NCBI RefSeq assembly: GCF_030272615.1
Contig: NC_081409.1
Span: 23,022,406-23,086,405, forward strand
DNA from: Cryptomeria japonica
Taxonomy: Eukaryota; Streptophyta; Pinopsida; Cupressales; Cupressaceae
DNA length: 64,000 bases
Reading direction: 5' to 3'
The notes under the pieces were generated by a model. It was not told the DNA's origin, did no database searches, and worked only from the letters and a program-made list of their open reading frames with translations. Positions 1-11,918 of this stretch are shown one piece after another. The stretch's first letter is position 1; every line of letters begins with the position of its first letter. A program made the translations under genes and the position numbers.

Positions 1-186
1 ATCAAACATACTCCATTGCTCCAATCATGTCGGAAGTGTCCAACAGGTAGTCTCTTCTGCTGGTAACACTAGATCTTCTACCGGTAACCAAAATTTGTAT
101 GTTGGTAACCAACCATAACAGCTAGTGTTGACATCAATGAAAAAACATAAATGAAACACATAATCAATTCATCCATAATTCCAACA
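1..186 (-). mobile_element. Possible copia-type LTR 5' end (fragment)
   Basis: Read on the minus strand, sequence starting at 186 begins TGTTGGAATTATGG and soon runs through a GATGTCAA stretch and a GGTTACCGGTAG stretch. The copia-type LTR at the right end of the window (from 63128) has the same order: TGTTGGCA start, GATGTCAA, then CCGGTAA motifs. I infer a related LTR entering from the left edge on the minus strand. No TSD or second LTR is visible, so this is tentative. Confidence 0.3.
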
Positions 187-806
187 AAAACACAATGGGA
201 ATTCAAGTTGGAACCATTTCTAGGGCCTTAACCCCTTTACTCAGACCGAGAGCAATGAAAACAAGAAATACTTTTAATACACAAGTTAAACCTACACAAT
301 GAAAGGACACAAGTACTTTTTAAGAACCAAAACAACATAGGCTAATCATCCATGAAAGAACAGTGTGAAAATCAATTTATTTAGTACGGACTACAATAAG
401 CAATTTGACAATTTTAGTGAAAATTTTGGAAATTGCCTCAAGTTGCTATTCAAAATTCAATTTTTGGAGCTTCCAACTCCTTTAAAATGTTTTGAGTGGT
501 CTTATATATTCCTACTCAATCAAAAACAACCACCAATCGGACCTCTAACTACCAATTTGAGCATTTTGTCATGACTATTCACATTCTTGCAAAATATTGT
601 CAAGCCACCATGACAACTTTTCCACTACAATGCATTTTGACAAATATTGTAAATCTTCACACTCTTGACCCCCTAGGATAATTTCTTAACATCAAATAAA
701 CATCTACAAAATCCTTATGAGGCCTTACAAGGAGTTTTTAAAAAAATTTCTATGTGATGCCATTTAAGGCTTACAATGGCACAAAGGCAAAAACTAAGTA
801 AATAAG
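187..806 (-). mobile_element. LTR-like sequence interrupted by Chromo-1
   Basis: This stretch has no coding potential. On the minus strand it carries a TATA-like box (501-510 on the plus strand, TATATAAG in minus reading), as expected of an LTR promoter. Because Chromo-1 (812-19099) is flanked by the duplicated target CTAAG, this block is the original continuation of 19105-19246, which begins with an LTR-like TGGTGCAGGAGCACC end on the minus strand. It is therefore probably the body of that LTR. Family assignment beyond this is not possible here. Confidence 0.4.
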
Positions 807-811
807 CTAAG

Positions 812-3800
812 TGGTGCAGGAGCACCTAGTTGAGTAAAACTCCCATTTTTGAGTATTTAAAGCTTTCATGTTTGTAATGTCTTGTGTTAGGTTGATAATG
901 TTGTTTTAGGTTGTTATGTGTCATTTTTAGTGGTTTTGATCTCATTTTGGGCTCAAGAGATCAAGTTTTGCCTTTCAGGCTTTGAGTTGACAATTTTTGG
1001 CAAAAATGTGCAAAATTGCCAAAAAGGTCTTCTAATGCTTTCCAAAGCATTGAAACATGTTTGATAAGTTTTTTTAGGCATATCAAAGTTGTTTAGACAA
1101 TTTGACAAGGTTAGATTGTCAAAAACACCTCATTGAGCAAGAAAAGTTGTCAAAGTTGTCATTTTTGGGTTTTTCTTGCAAAATGTAGTTGTGAAAGCCT
1201 CTTGTCCTATGATAGGGAGATTGCTAGGTAAGTTCTCAAAAAGGCCAATTTGAGTCAAAAGGCCATAGAAGGAAACAAGAGGTATTAGTTATATCTACTC
1301 TTGATGTTTGCATTAACAAGTTTAGTTACACTTGATAGGTCTCTCAACAAGTCCTCACCAACAACCTCCCTTTTTGGTGATGGCTCACACCCATGCTCAA
1401 ATCTACTCAAATTGCTCACTCCACCCAACTACTCATTCTCAAACCCTACTCTTTTGGCATTCAACATAATGTTTCTGAGTGCACTTGGAGACTCCAACAT
1501 GGATATGTGGGGCAGCAAAGTTTTGTTCAAGGTTTGATAGTCCAACTTAGTTTTAGGCTCATAGCCTTTGGCTTGCTCAGATGCACCAACCACAAGGCCA
1601 AAATCTCCAACTGAGGCTATGCACTGTCCTAGGTTCCATCTGAAACTTATCTCACTATTTTGGATTGTTCTCCTAAGGTTTCATAAGCGCCCAACTCCTC
1701 CTTACAATCGGGTTTGAGCATTTTGTCAAAAACAGTCATTTGTGTGTTATGCAGTCAAAAAGGCTACTAGCCCGTGGAGGGGTAATTGCCACTTTTTGGC
1801 TTGCCCTGCCCAACGATGGTTAAAACCTTCTACAAAATTGGTTTGGATAGTAGTTTGGAGGTATTTTCTAACATATTTTCATGGTTTAGGCCTTTGATAG
1901 TGCAAAATGAGGTCTGACCACTATTTGTGGCATAATTGTAGGGTTTTGGAGGGTTTGGAAATGTAATCACTGGGTTTGCATTCTTGTGCACCTCTTCAAG
2001 TGCCTAGGTCTTCATAAGACCTCTGACATGTCTTCAATAGATGTCCCCTGAATCTTCCATACAATAATTGTGCCAAACACTTGGCAAGCAATTGAAAAAA
2101 TAGTAAATTGCCTCTGTCACTATCAAACGTTGCCCTTTTACCAGTCAACAATGATTACACCTTTGAACCTGCATGATGAAGGGTTTAAACTGGAAAGTAT
2201 ACTTCCATGAGGTTTGTAAAACATTGATGAACTCTCCTATTATATAGCCTTTATAGTTACAAGGCTTGGATCATGCTTTTAAGCACTCCATGAGCATTTG
2301 ACAAATACAATTCACAAAAAGAGTGAACTCATTGTTTTGCTTACAAGAAGAGAATGATTAAATGGAACAAGCTATTCTAACACATAAAGATGATTTTTAA
2401 CACCCTTGGCCATATTTTCAGACCTCTGTCCCATTCATTTGTTCACTCCAAATTGCTTTTGGGTGCAAATCTTGAGTTTTTGTTCATGCTACTGGCCAAG
2501 CAATCTACACTTGCCTAGTATTTGCTCAAGTCCTTCTTCCAACCACACTTTTGGCATAAAATAGAGCATATGTATAGTATATACATGAATGCCAACTTGA
2601 CTGAATCCATTATGTGGGATCCTAGACCTGGATCAGTCAAGTGGTGGCATCTTGGAACTCCAAACCCCTGGCAGGGCAGTGAGCACACAGAAGTAAAACT
2701 ATTTTATGCAAACCAATTACCAAAGGAAACCAATACAATAATCAACTAGAGAGCATTATACAACTATTATGCATACTTCAAAAAGGTATAGTATGGACTA
2801 TGGAGCTACAGTACGCACTGTTTCACAAAGGAAGGAAAAACCAGTCATAAAAGCCAAAATTTCATGATTTTATTAAAAAGCTCTTGCTCATAGAATCACC
2901 AACCTTATTCAAGGAAAAGGGAGGTCTTTTTATAGTCTATCCAATTAGTTATCAAGCCCTGTACAGACAGGAGGCTTTCACAACTACATTTTGCAAGAAA
3001 AACCCAAAAATGACAACTTTGACAACTTTGACAACTTTTCAAGCCAAATGACAACTTTTCTTGCTCAATGAGGCATTTTTGACAATCTAACCTTGTCAAC
3101 TTGTCTAAACAACTTTGATATGTATAAAAACACTTATCAAACATGTTTCAATGCTTTGAAAAACATTAGAAGACCTTTTTGGCAATTTTGCACATTTTTG
3201 CCAAAAATTGTCAACTCAAAGCTTGAAAGGAAAAACTTGATCTCTTGAGCCCAAAATGAGATCAAAAGCACTAAACATCACACATAACTGAATTCATGTA
3301 TATATTGTACATATGCTCTATTTTGTGCCAAAAGTGTGGTTGGAAGAAGGACTTGAGTGAATACTAGGCAAATGTGGATTGCTTGGCTAGTAGCATGAAC
3401 AAAAACTCAAGATTTGCACCCAAAAGCAATTTGGACTGAACAAATGAATGGGACAGAGGTCTAGAAATATGGCCAAGGATGTTAAACATCATCTTGATGT
3501 GTTAGAATAGCTTGTTCCATTTACTCATTCTCTTCTTGTAAGCAAAACAGTGAGTTCACTATTTTTGTGAATTGTATTTGTCAAATGCTCATGGAGTGCT
3601 TAAAAGCATGATCCAAGCCTTGTACCTATAAAGGCTATGTAATAGGAGAGTTCATCAATGTTTTATAGACCTCATGGAAGTATGCTTTCCAGTTCAAACC
3701 CTTCATCATGCAGGTTCAAAGGTGTAATCATTGTTGATTGGTAAAAGGGCAGCATTTGACAGTGATAGAGGCAATTTTACTGTTTTTCAATTGCTTGCCA

Positions 3801-4672
3801 AGTGTTTGGCATAATGCTTGTATGGAAGAAGTAGGGGACATCTGTTGAATACATTTTAGAGGTCTTATGAAAACCTAGGCACTTGAAGAGGTGCACAAGA
3901 ATGCAAACCCAGTGATTACATTTCCAAACCCTCCAAAACCCTACAATTATGCCACAAATAGTGGACAGTTCTCATTTTGCACTATCAAAGGCCTAAACCA
4001 TGAAAATATGTTAGAAAATACCTCCAAACCACTATCTAAACCAAGTTTGTAGAATTTTTTAACCATCATTGAGCAGGGCAAGCAAAAAAGTGGCAATTAC
4101 CCCTCCACGAGCTAGTAGCCTTTTTGACTGCATAACACACAGATGATTGTTTTTGACAAAATGCTCAAACCCGATTGTAAGGAGGAGTTGGGGGCTTATG
4201 AAACCTTAGGAGAACAATCCAAAATAGTGAGATAAGTGTCAGATGGAACCTAGGACAGTGCATAGCTTGAGTTGGATATTTTGGCCTTATGGTTGGTGCA
4301 TCTGAGCAAGCCAAAGGCTATGAGCCTAAAACTAAGTTGGACTATCAAACCTTGAACAAAAGTTTTCTACCCCACATATCCATGTTGGAGTCTCCTAGTG
4401 CACTCGGAAATAGTGTGTTGAATGCCAAAAGAGCAGGGTTTGAGAATGAGTAGTTGGGTGGAGTGAGCAATTTGAGTAGATTTGAGCATGGGTGTGAGCC
4501 ATCACCAAAAAGGGAGGTTGTTGGTGAGGAATTATTGAGAGACCTATCAAGTGTAACTAAACTTGTTATTGCAAACATCAGGAGTAGATACAAACAATAC
4601 CTCTTGTTTCCTTTTATGGCCTTTTGACTCAAATTGGCCTTTTTGAGCACTTACCTAGCAATCTCCCTATCA
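812..4672 (+). repeat. Chromo-1 5' LTR, enlarged by an inverted duplication
   Basis: This LTR is 3861 bp against 2142 bp for its partner at 16958-19099. Positions 812-1207 match the first ~0.4 kb of the partner. Positions 1208-3290 are the reverse complement of most of the LTR, and 3291-4672 match the last ~1.35 kb in forward orientation. The middle part (partner ~17370-17750) exists only in inverted orientation. LTR and insertion limits are supported by TG/CA ends, the TSD and the following primer site. Confidence 0.9.
1208..3290 (-). repeat. Inverted LTR segment inside the 5' LTR
   Basis: The sequence beginning CTATGATAGGGAGATTG at 1207 is the reverse complement of the LTR end plus the first 3-4 bases after it (4665-4675). 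Reading on, 1210-2540 mirrors the 3' part of the LTR (compare 3300-4672), 2540-2960 mirrors 17370-17790, and 2960-3290 mirrors about 17060-17370. The result is a ~1.35-kb inverted repeat with a ~0.75-kb spacer. One inverted junction lies only 3-4 nt past the LTR edge, which hints at an error during reverse transcription rather than a later genomic inversion (inference). Confidence 0.88.
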
Positions 4673-4675
4673 TAG

Positions 4676-4692
4676 TGGTATCAAAACTGAAG
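4676..4692 (+). promoter_or_regulatory. Chromo-1 primer-binding site
   Basis: TGGTATCAAAACTGAAG lies three bases after the LTR end. The first eight bases agree with the usual tRNA-iMet primer site (TGGTATCAGAGC); the remainder has diverged, so priming by iMet is likely but not certain. Confidence 0.7.
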
Positions 4693-4724
4693 AAGTCCAT
4701 GATAAGGTTGGAGATCAGGGTAAA

Positions 4725-6118
4725 ATGATGGCAATAGAGGATGAGGTCCCCATGCCTGACCCTGTCATTGAGCAAGAACCATTCTTGAAAGCCTTGAGAG
4801 CTATGAGTGGTAAAACCTTAGAGGGAGTGGCTCTTTTCAGTGGGAAGATGGATCCAGATGCTCTTATAGAGTGGATTGAAGGGCTAGAAAACCATTTTGA
4901 ATGTAATGGAGTAATTGAAGCAAAAAAGGTTAAGGTGGCAAAATCAAGGCTGAGAGGGGCAGCCTTAACTTGGTGGAAGTTCATCCAAGAGGAAAGGGTG
5001 AAAGAAGGTAAGCAACCACTAGCCACTTGGAAAGCAATGGTAGCCAAAATCAAAGAAACCTACCTTCCTGAAGACTATGAAATACAACTTCACAGGAAAA
5101 GACAAAATTTGAGACAAAAAAACCTATATGTCAGTAGCTACATTGAGGAGTTTCAAAAATTGTGCATGAGATCCAGAGTAGTAGAGGATGAGAGTATAAA
5201 AGTGGCAAGGTACCTGAATGGGTTAAGATGGAACATTGAGGAAGAGATGAGCTTGTTATGCCCACAAACAATACACAAGTGCTATCAATTGGCACTTAAA
5301 GTGGAAGAGAAAGGTAGGAGAAAGCAAGAACAAAACAACAAAGGCACAGGTAGGGGAAGAGATGGAAGAGGCCATAGAGGCAGTTTTGGGGGAAGGAGCA
5401 TAGATCAACGATCCCAGGGAGAGTCTAAACTTCTAGAGCAAAGTGGGGATTCTCAAAGCAAACCCAACTATAGGGGTAGGGGATCAAGCATCCCGAGTAG
5501 GGGTAGATCTAATGGACCAGGGAGAGGGTCCTACTTCTCAACCATGAAGTGCTATAACTGCCAAAAGTTGGGCCATCCTGCCTATAGATGCCCAGAGAAG
5601 CCTAGTTCATCCTATGGTGGTGAGAAGAGGGTAAACTATGTTCAGGAAGATGGAGGTAATACCAGAACTTCACCATTGAACCACCTAGCTTCAGAAGATG
5701 GTGAGAGTTTAATGATCAAGAGAGTGTTAATGAAGAAGCCACACAGTACAGAGGTCTCACAGAGAAGAGCATTGTTTAGGATTAAGTGTAAAATCATGGA
5801 AAAGGTGTGTAAGGTTATCATAGACTCAGGGTCCACATATAACATCATATCAAAGGAAGCAGTGAGTAAATTAAAACTACCTAGGATACAACACAAGGAG
5901 CCATACAAAGTCACATGGTTAAATAAGGGACAACATGTGTTAGTAAATGAGCAAGCCTGGGTAGATTTCCACATAGGTAGATATATAGATAGGATCTTAT
6001 GTGACATCCTTCCTATGGATGCTTGCCACCTACTGTTGGGTAGACCATGGCAATTTGACCGAAAAGCACAACATGATGGGGAAAGAAACTCCTACTCATT
6101 TCAGAAAGATGGAGTAAC
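4725..6118 (+). pseudogene. Chromo-1 Gag and protease (5' part of a split ORF)
   Basis: The frame opens at ATG 4725, 53 bp after the LTR. Residues ~46-180 form a retrotransposon Gag domain, including the LRGAALTWW motif typical of Ty3/gypsy capsids. A basic Gly/Arg-rich linker follows. A CX2CX4HX4C zinc knuckle starts at residue 276 (CYNCQKLGHPAYRC). An aspartic protease follows, with the active site IIDSGST at ~D367. The protein would package RNA and process the polyprotein in the cytoplasm. The frame is intact up to the TSD GTAAC at 6114-6118, where the nested element begins; 13 codons of that LTR end the ORF at 6131. On the far side the same frame resumes at 13893, so gag and pol were one continuous frame before the insertion. 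Confidence 0.9.
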
Positions 6119-7315
6119 TGTAGCGTCCTAAAATTGCGACACTTGCAATTTCGACTGCATTTCGGTCTTCACGATGGCGACGCAACATGCAACCTGAATG
6201 GAGACCCTGAAACTTGCTCACGACACTGAAAACTGCATTTTTCAAGCACCTTGGCCTGAACCTCCTTGCACCCTGCTGTCCCGGGAGGTGGGACCAGAGC
6301 GCCCAGTGCCCTGGTCCCTGGGTCCTATTTTGGGCCCGGTCTCCTAAGGGGCTCGGGTCTTTTTGTTTGCAATTTGGAAATTAACTTTCCCTGGTCGGCC
6401 TAAGGTCGGGAAAATCAGTCTATCAGCCCTAATTGACAAGTATATAAATGACATTTTCCTCTTTCATTCGATATGATGGAAAAAGCGTGGAAACTATACT
6501 CAAGCATTCAAGCATTCAAGCATTCTTTCAAGCAATTGATCATTCCAAGTCTCCATTCAAGGCTAAGTGTTGCATTCAAGACAAGGATTCAACCATTGAA
6601 GAGGAGATCACATACAACATATTACTACAACATACAACATACAACATCTAAACCTTCGCACATAAGGATACCAACATCCTTAGAACAAGGTATTAGTACT
6701 TGTTTTACAGTCATTTACATTTACAGCTCTTGCTCATTTCTTGGTTAATTCCAAAACCGGGGTTTGACCTAAAGGCAAACCCCCAATCCCTAACCCCCCA
6801 ATCGTCTTCGCTTTTCTGTGTGTAGGTTGCAGGTACGTGGCTGAAATTGAAGATCTGGAATCCTTGTGCAGAGACGAACAGATCCCCCTTCGTTTCGCGG
6901 ATTTTTCGGAGGAGCGTGGCGCCGGGCGCCATCGTCCCGACAACTTTTGCTCAAATTTGCAGGACAGCGCCGTATCGACATTTTACTGCTAATTCCAGGT
7001 CCGCAGCTTCATCCTATAACCCGAACTCAGTTTATAAGCGAATCTTTATGACTTTCTATGCATGCTTAGCTTAATTTCCTTAACAACATTCTTTACAAAA
7101 GAGGGTAGCCTTGCTTTCCTAACCCTTGAAATTCATTTAGCATCCAATCTTGCATTGCGTGGGATTGGATCTTATGAGTTTCAACCCCTCTTTTGAATGT
7201 AAAGTCTCTCCCCTAAGTGAAAAACCATCGAATCCTAGCGAACCTCCCTTCTCTCTCCTCGGAGTCGGAAGAGGGGAGAACAACTAGGGTTCGATCGCGA
7301 TTTTTCCGCTTTACA
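6119..7315 (+). repeat. 5' LTR of the nested TR-GAG-like element
   Basis: It runs from TGTAGCGTCC to CGCTTTACA, 1197 bp. The 5' half has a GC-rich block (about 6270-6360), and the 3' part includes a GC-rich dyad around 6917-6930 (GGCGCC repeated). ORFs seen here on both strands recur in the 3' LTR and are not genes. Confidence 0.93.
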
Positions 7316-7318
7316 TTT

Positions 7319-7337
7319 TGGTGAACCCGACGTGAAC
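7319..7337 (+). promoter_or_regulatory. Primer-binding site of the nested element
   Basis: TGGTGAACCCGACGTGAAC starts three bases after the LTR end, the position of a PBS. It is not the iMet type used by the other elements here. I cannot assign the tRNA with confidence. Confidence 0.6.
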
Positions 7338-7675
7338 ATCCTTTCTGATTTTTCATGCTTAGATCTAAAAAAAAATTGATTACATTTCCATGTTTGATCT
7401 TTTGCAAAATTTTAGAGGTGATTGCATAAAAACCCTAAATTTTCTTTTTGGTAATTGAACTTGCGAAATGTCTAAATGTTAATGCCTATTTCAGATCTGC
7501 CTTTCTATTACAAATTTTCAATTCATATTTGTGCTTTAATTCTGAAGATTAAGTGGTTAAATATCAAAACCCTAATTTTTGAAACCCTCTTAATTCAACC
7601 TTTGTCTGACAATTTGACCAATCAAAACATCTCCAAATCAGCTGTAACTTTGGATTCTGCAATAAAATCACAATA

Positions 7676-7767
7676 TCTTTCATCCCTGAAAATTTGGAAA
7701 AAAGTTGCGAGGACCGTGTTGCACTCCGAGCGCCATCGTCCCCGACATTTTTTCCAAAATTTCGGGA
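7676..7767 (+). repeat. Leader repeat, copy 1
   Basis: It starts CTTTCATCCCTG and ends AAATTTCGGGAG, matching 8301-8392 at most positions. The GC-rich core (GAGCGCCATCGTCCCCGACA) also resembles a segment inside both LTRs (6911-6941; 13483-13513). Confidence 0.8.
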
Positions 7768-8300
7768 GCGAGATCTTGCTGTATTTTCCTGCTAAAATCC
7801 AGAATTTTGGCTGATTTTATCAATTATAACACTTTCAAAATTACAGTCAAAGTTGGTCTTGCGATTGCTTGGTCTAAGGCTTCTAATCATTCAAAAGTCA
7901 TTGAAATTAAAATTTTGTGTCAAAATTGCGTTTTTATTATCATAAATCTGAAAATTGTGTTTGCAATCATTCGAAATTTCAGTGCTTTATTCAAATTCTT
8001 GCATTTTGTGACTTTTGAAATTAAGTGCTTAATTACAACAACTTCGATTTCCGCTTTCAAAATTGAATTTTTGCATGAAATTGAGTCAATTTTTGAATTT
8101 CAAAATTTTCATTGCTTTTGACATTCCCTCTAAAATCATAAAATTCAAAATTTCAGTTTCCCTCTCTTTTTCAAAATTCAAATTTTGCTTTTTTCGACAA
8201 TCTTGATAGGGTTCAATTTTGAGATTACAACTTTAATTTGGCCTATCTACAGATCGTAAAATCACTCAATTTTTTCAGATTAGCTCTAAAATCATCATAC

Positions 8301-8392
8301 CTTTCATCCCTGCAAATTTCAAAAAAAGTTGCAGGGACCGTGTTGCACTCCGGGCGCCACGGTCCCGGACATTTTTTCCGAAATTTCGGGAG
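8301..8392 (+). repeat. Leader repeat, copy 2, with stem-loop
   Basis: This is the second copy of the leader block. It contains a perfect 9-bp inverted repeat, GGGACCGTG (8334-8342) with CACGGTCCC (8358-8366), enclosing a 15-nt GC-rich loop. In copy 1 the same stem has two mismatches. It could be a packaging or dimerisation hairpin of the genomic RNA (inference). Confidence 0.75.
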
Positions 8393-8492
8393 ACTGTTGT
8401 GATTGCATTTAACAGCTTAAACCCAGAAGATTGGCTGATTTTACTGAAAATTGCTACCTCTAAATTCAAAATTTTCTCTCCTTCTCTAGTGC

Positions 8493-11400
8493 ATGAGTTT
8501 TACAACAATAAGCCCTACTTACACTATTCCCGTTAGACGAAGCCATAGAATTAAGTCTTTCCGAGGTTTAATTACTGAGGAGATGGAACCTAATTTGAAT
8601 AGCCTTTTTAACGAGGACATGGGTAATTCCTCTAATCCTCCTAATGATGAAGAAGCTCTCCATGAGGTTTCTGAAGAACAACTTTCGAAATTGGATAACC
8701 AATTTGACGATTTTCGACAATGGATGTCTCAAGAATACCCTGATAGTCAAGCTCTTCCTTTAATTGAGGGTCTAAAACGTATGCTTCAAAGTGATAAGAA
8801 TGGAATTGATATTTTGCGTGGTATTGCACACATTGTGGATTCAAATGTGATGCCTATGAAGAGTTGTGCCGAAACCTTAGGTTATACACAACCTCCTACA
8901 CAAGACAATCATTCTATTCCTTTGATGACTTCTATTGCTAGTATACCTACCTTTACATCAAACATCATGGCTACCTCTATACAAGACATTCCTCTTGTGA
9001 TCACCAGTCATGGGGGCAACCCTTCTTCTTCAATTAACCCTATTCCTTCATTCAATCTGACTTCTTCATTCATTCCTCCAATGAGTGTGCCTATTATATC
9101 ATCACAAATGAACATGACGCAAGGGGGCAATTCATTTAATCATTCTATTCCTCCTTGTAGTGTTCCTCCTGTCCAATCATCTCCTATGACTAATTATCAT
9201 AGGGTCCCACCACCTTACTCTCTACCTTCTTTCAATAACATAACACCTCCATCTCAATCTAACACATCCAATATGAATTCTTCGACTGAAGCGACCATTA
9301 ACAATCTTGCACAAACTGTCTCTTCTTTACAGCAACAAATTGCCTCTATGAATCAATCTAAGTTTAGTGTGCCCACATTTGATGTTGCGAGCCCACTTTC
9401 TCTTGACATTGTTTGAGCTATCCCTCCTAAACATGTTGAAATCCCGCATTTGGAACTTTATAATGGTAAAGGAGATCCTCTAACACATGTTAAGACTTTT
9501 CAAACAATTTGTACCGATTTTGCTTATGACCAAAGGTTGCTTGCAAAACTGTTTACTAGAACATTAAGAGACAAAGCCCTACAATGGTATTGCTCGTTGC
9601 CTTCTTATTCTATTACTTCTTTTGAACAACTTGCAAATGCTTTCATTCAACAATTTCAAAACAATATAAGTCCTAAAGTTACTTTGATTGATTTAATGCA
9701 TTGTAAACAAGGTGTTAAAGAAAAAGTGACTGATTTCATTGGTAGATATAAGCATTTGTATGCTCAGATTTCTTTTCCAGTGCCTGACAATGATATTCAA
9801 AGAATCTTTATTTCTAATTTAAAAAAAGATATTCGAGACAAACTTCTGTTTTCTGAGTTTACTTCTTTCCAACAGTTGTGTGCCACTCTTCACAATTATC
9901 AACTGACTGTGAGTCAAATGGAACAATCACATCCTATGGCTCTGAGTGATAAGGGTGATAGCAGTCAACAACCATTTGGGAAGTTTAAACCAAACAGAGA
10001 TTCCATCAAATTCAATGAAAACATCATCAACAACAATGTGAATGCAGCATCAGGTGTGCCTCCTATTTCTAAATTTTTCAAGAAAGAAAGAAAGTATACT
10101 CCTTTGAATGAATCATTGCATAGTATTATGAATAAGTTATTGGAACAAAATGTGCTTACTCTTCCTCCTATAAGACAAATTGATCCTGCAAAGATTACTT
10201 CACCTTATTTTGATAACAAATCTTTCTGTCAATTTCATCGTCAGCCTGGGCATAATACTGAAAAATGTTTTTCTTTAAAGGGTAAAATTCAAGATTTGAT
10301 TGATAATAATACTATCTCTGTTTCTGGAGTGAATGATAAAGGCAACACATCCGTAGCTCCTCCTAACCAAAATCTTCAGATTTTCACTGATCCATTGCCT
10401 TCTCATACCTCTAATGCAATTGAGGCTAATGATTCCTCTCTCTCATCTGATGGTCTTGTGTCTATGACTCCGAATGTGATTAACTTTGTAGAGCAGCAAG
10501 AAGTCCCTAAAGAACCTTCCATCACATTTGATTCCAATGAAACCATTAGGGCACCTGATGGTCCTTTATACATAGTTGCAAAAGTCAAGAATACACCTTG
10601 TCGTGGAGTGCTTATTGATCCTTCGTGCATGGTTAATGTTATTACTGAAGAATTTCTTTTTACTTTGCAATTGAATCAAGTGATCTATGACAAAACAGAT
10701 GTGATTGTGAAATTATTTGATGCATTTTCTTCTCCTGCAATGGGTTCTATTACATTGCCTATTGAAGTCCATAACAAATCCCTTGATGTGAACTTTGCTA
10801 TTATTCCATCTTCCGAACAATTTCGTGTGAAGCTTGGCTATCCTTGGCTATCTTCCATGAAAGCTATTGCTTCTCCTATTCATAAGTGTTTGAAATTTCC
10901 CCACAATGGTGAAGTTGTTACTGTCAATCATAGTCTCTTTAAACCAGCTGAAAGAACCTCTAGTGTTCCTCTTGATTACTTTTGGCCTAAACAATTCCAA
11001 TCTCTTCCTCCGTGAAGTGATCATCTTTTCAAATCTTATCAAAAGTGGAAAACAGATATGATCCTATCTCTAAGTGAACCTAGAACACCTAAACTTGACA
11101 TTCCTATCATTCTTGAGAAGGAAGTTCTTCCGTTGAAAGATAAAACTAATGTCTTTCCTCAAGAAGATTCTCAACCCATCCCTATGGATGTGACTATGTC
11201 TATACCTAATAAACTTTCTAAGAGTAGACCTATACCTCCTCATCATGATGGACTGGGTCTTCTCCCTAAACCAAAAATTCCTCCTTTGTATGGAGCAGTT
11301 CCTCCTCCTTCTTTTTATAGAGAGAAGAGACCTTCTTCTTCTCCTATTATCCAGCCTAAGAGACCACAACCTAAACACGCAAGTGCTAAGGATGAGAACA

Positions 11401-11918
11401 TTCCTCCTCCTCAATCTTCTCCACTTCCTACTAAGACTAGACGAATTCGTTCTGCACGTGAACGCCGATGAAAGCGTCGTCTTAGAGCTCAGGCAGCTGC
11501 TTCTCAAACTTTGCAATCTCCAAAAACACCTTCAACAAGCATTATTCCATTTTCTCCTCAGCCGGACATTGAGCCTAAATCTCCTAAACATAAGATGCAT
11601 GATGATCTTGATCCTGTGCGAGTTAAAGATCCTATTTTTATAAATCTTGATGACGATATAGATGAAAATGTTACTCCTCTTGCTTCTGATAGTGAATATG
11701 AACTTGTTGATGTCGATAACCATTTATCTAATGAATTTTCTAAAGCACTTATCCTAGCTCCTAGACAAGAACAATGTGGCTCGGAACATGAACATAGCCC
11801 TTGTTTGGATCTTGTGATAGCTCCATCTGCTGTGTTGGATGTTCCTCCTCTGGCGTGTTCCCTGCCTTCCCGAAACGTTGATCAGCAAGATCGGGGGGTA
11901 GATGACATGCTAGACTAG
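8493..11918 (+). pseudogene. Long Gag/protease-like ORF of the nested element, three in-frame stops
   Basis: Segments 8493-9416, 9450-11015, 11058-11471 and 11511-11918 share one frame and are separated only by TGA codons at 9414, 11013 and 11469. Together they form one ~1140-codon frame. The first 307 residues are low-complexity and Ser/Pro/Asn-rich. From 9450 there is a Gag domain (LRDKALQWY, then FIQQF). At 10227 a zinc-knuckle-like CX2HX4HX4C (CQFHRQPGHNTEKC) is followed by LKGKIQDLID. At ~10600 there is a retropepsin-like strand in which the usual D-T/S-G reads IDPSC, so protease activity is doubtful. The C-terminal third is Pro-rich and basic, then acidic. The knuckle form resembles Tat/Ogre-type Gags, which suggests the partner lineage (inference). 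Confidence 0.85.

Larger units (their letters stand above)
7316..8492 (+). other. Non-coding leader of the nested element
   Basis: A 1.2-kb AT-rich leader separates the PBS from the first ATG. It contains no ORF with recognisable domains. Its main structure is a ~92-bp block present twice (7676-7767 and 8301-8392), described separately. Such leaders usually hold RNA dimerisation and packaging signals. Confidence 0.6.

Noticed and set aside
4715-5053. 112-aa minus-strand ORF
   Set aside because: It lies opposite the Chromo-1 Gag, which has clear domain evidence.
6847-7074. Small ORFs in the TR-GAG LTR, repeated at 13419-13646
   Set aside because: They are present in both LTRs, with no known domain and no start context; they are LTR sequence.
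11070-11516. 148-aa Arg/Ser-rich minus-strand ORF
   Set aside because: It is the shadow of the Pro-rich end of the TR-GAG frame on the other strand.
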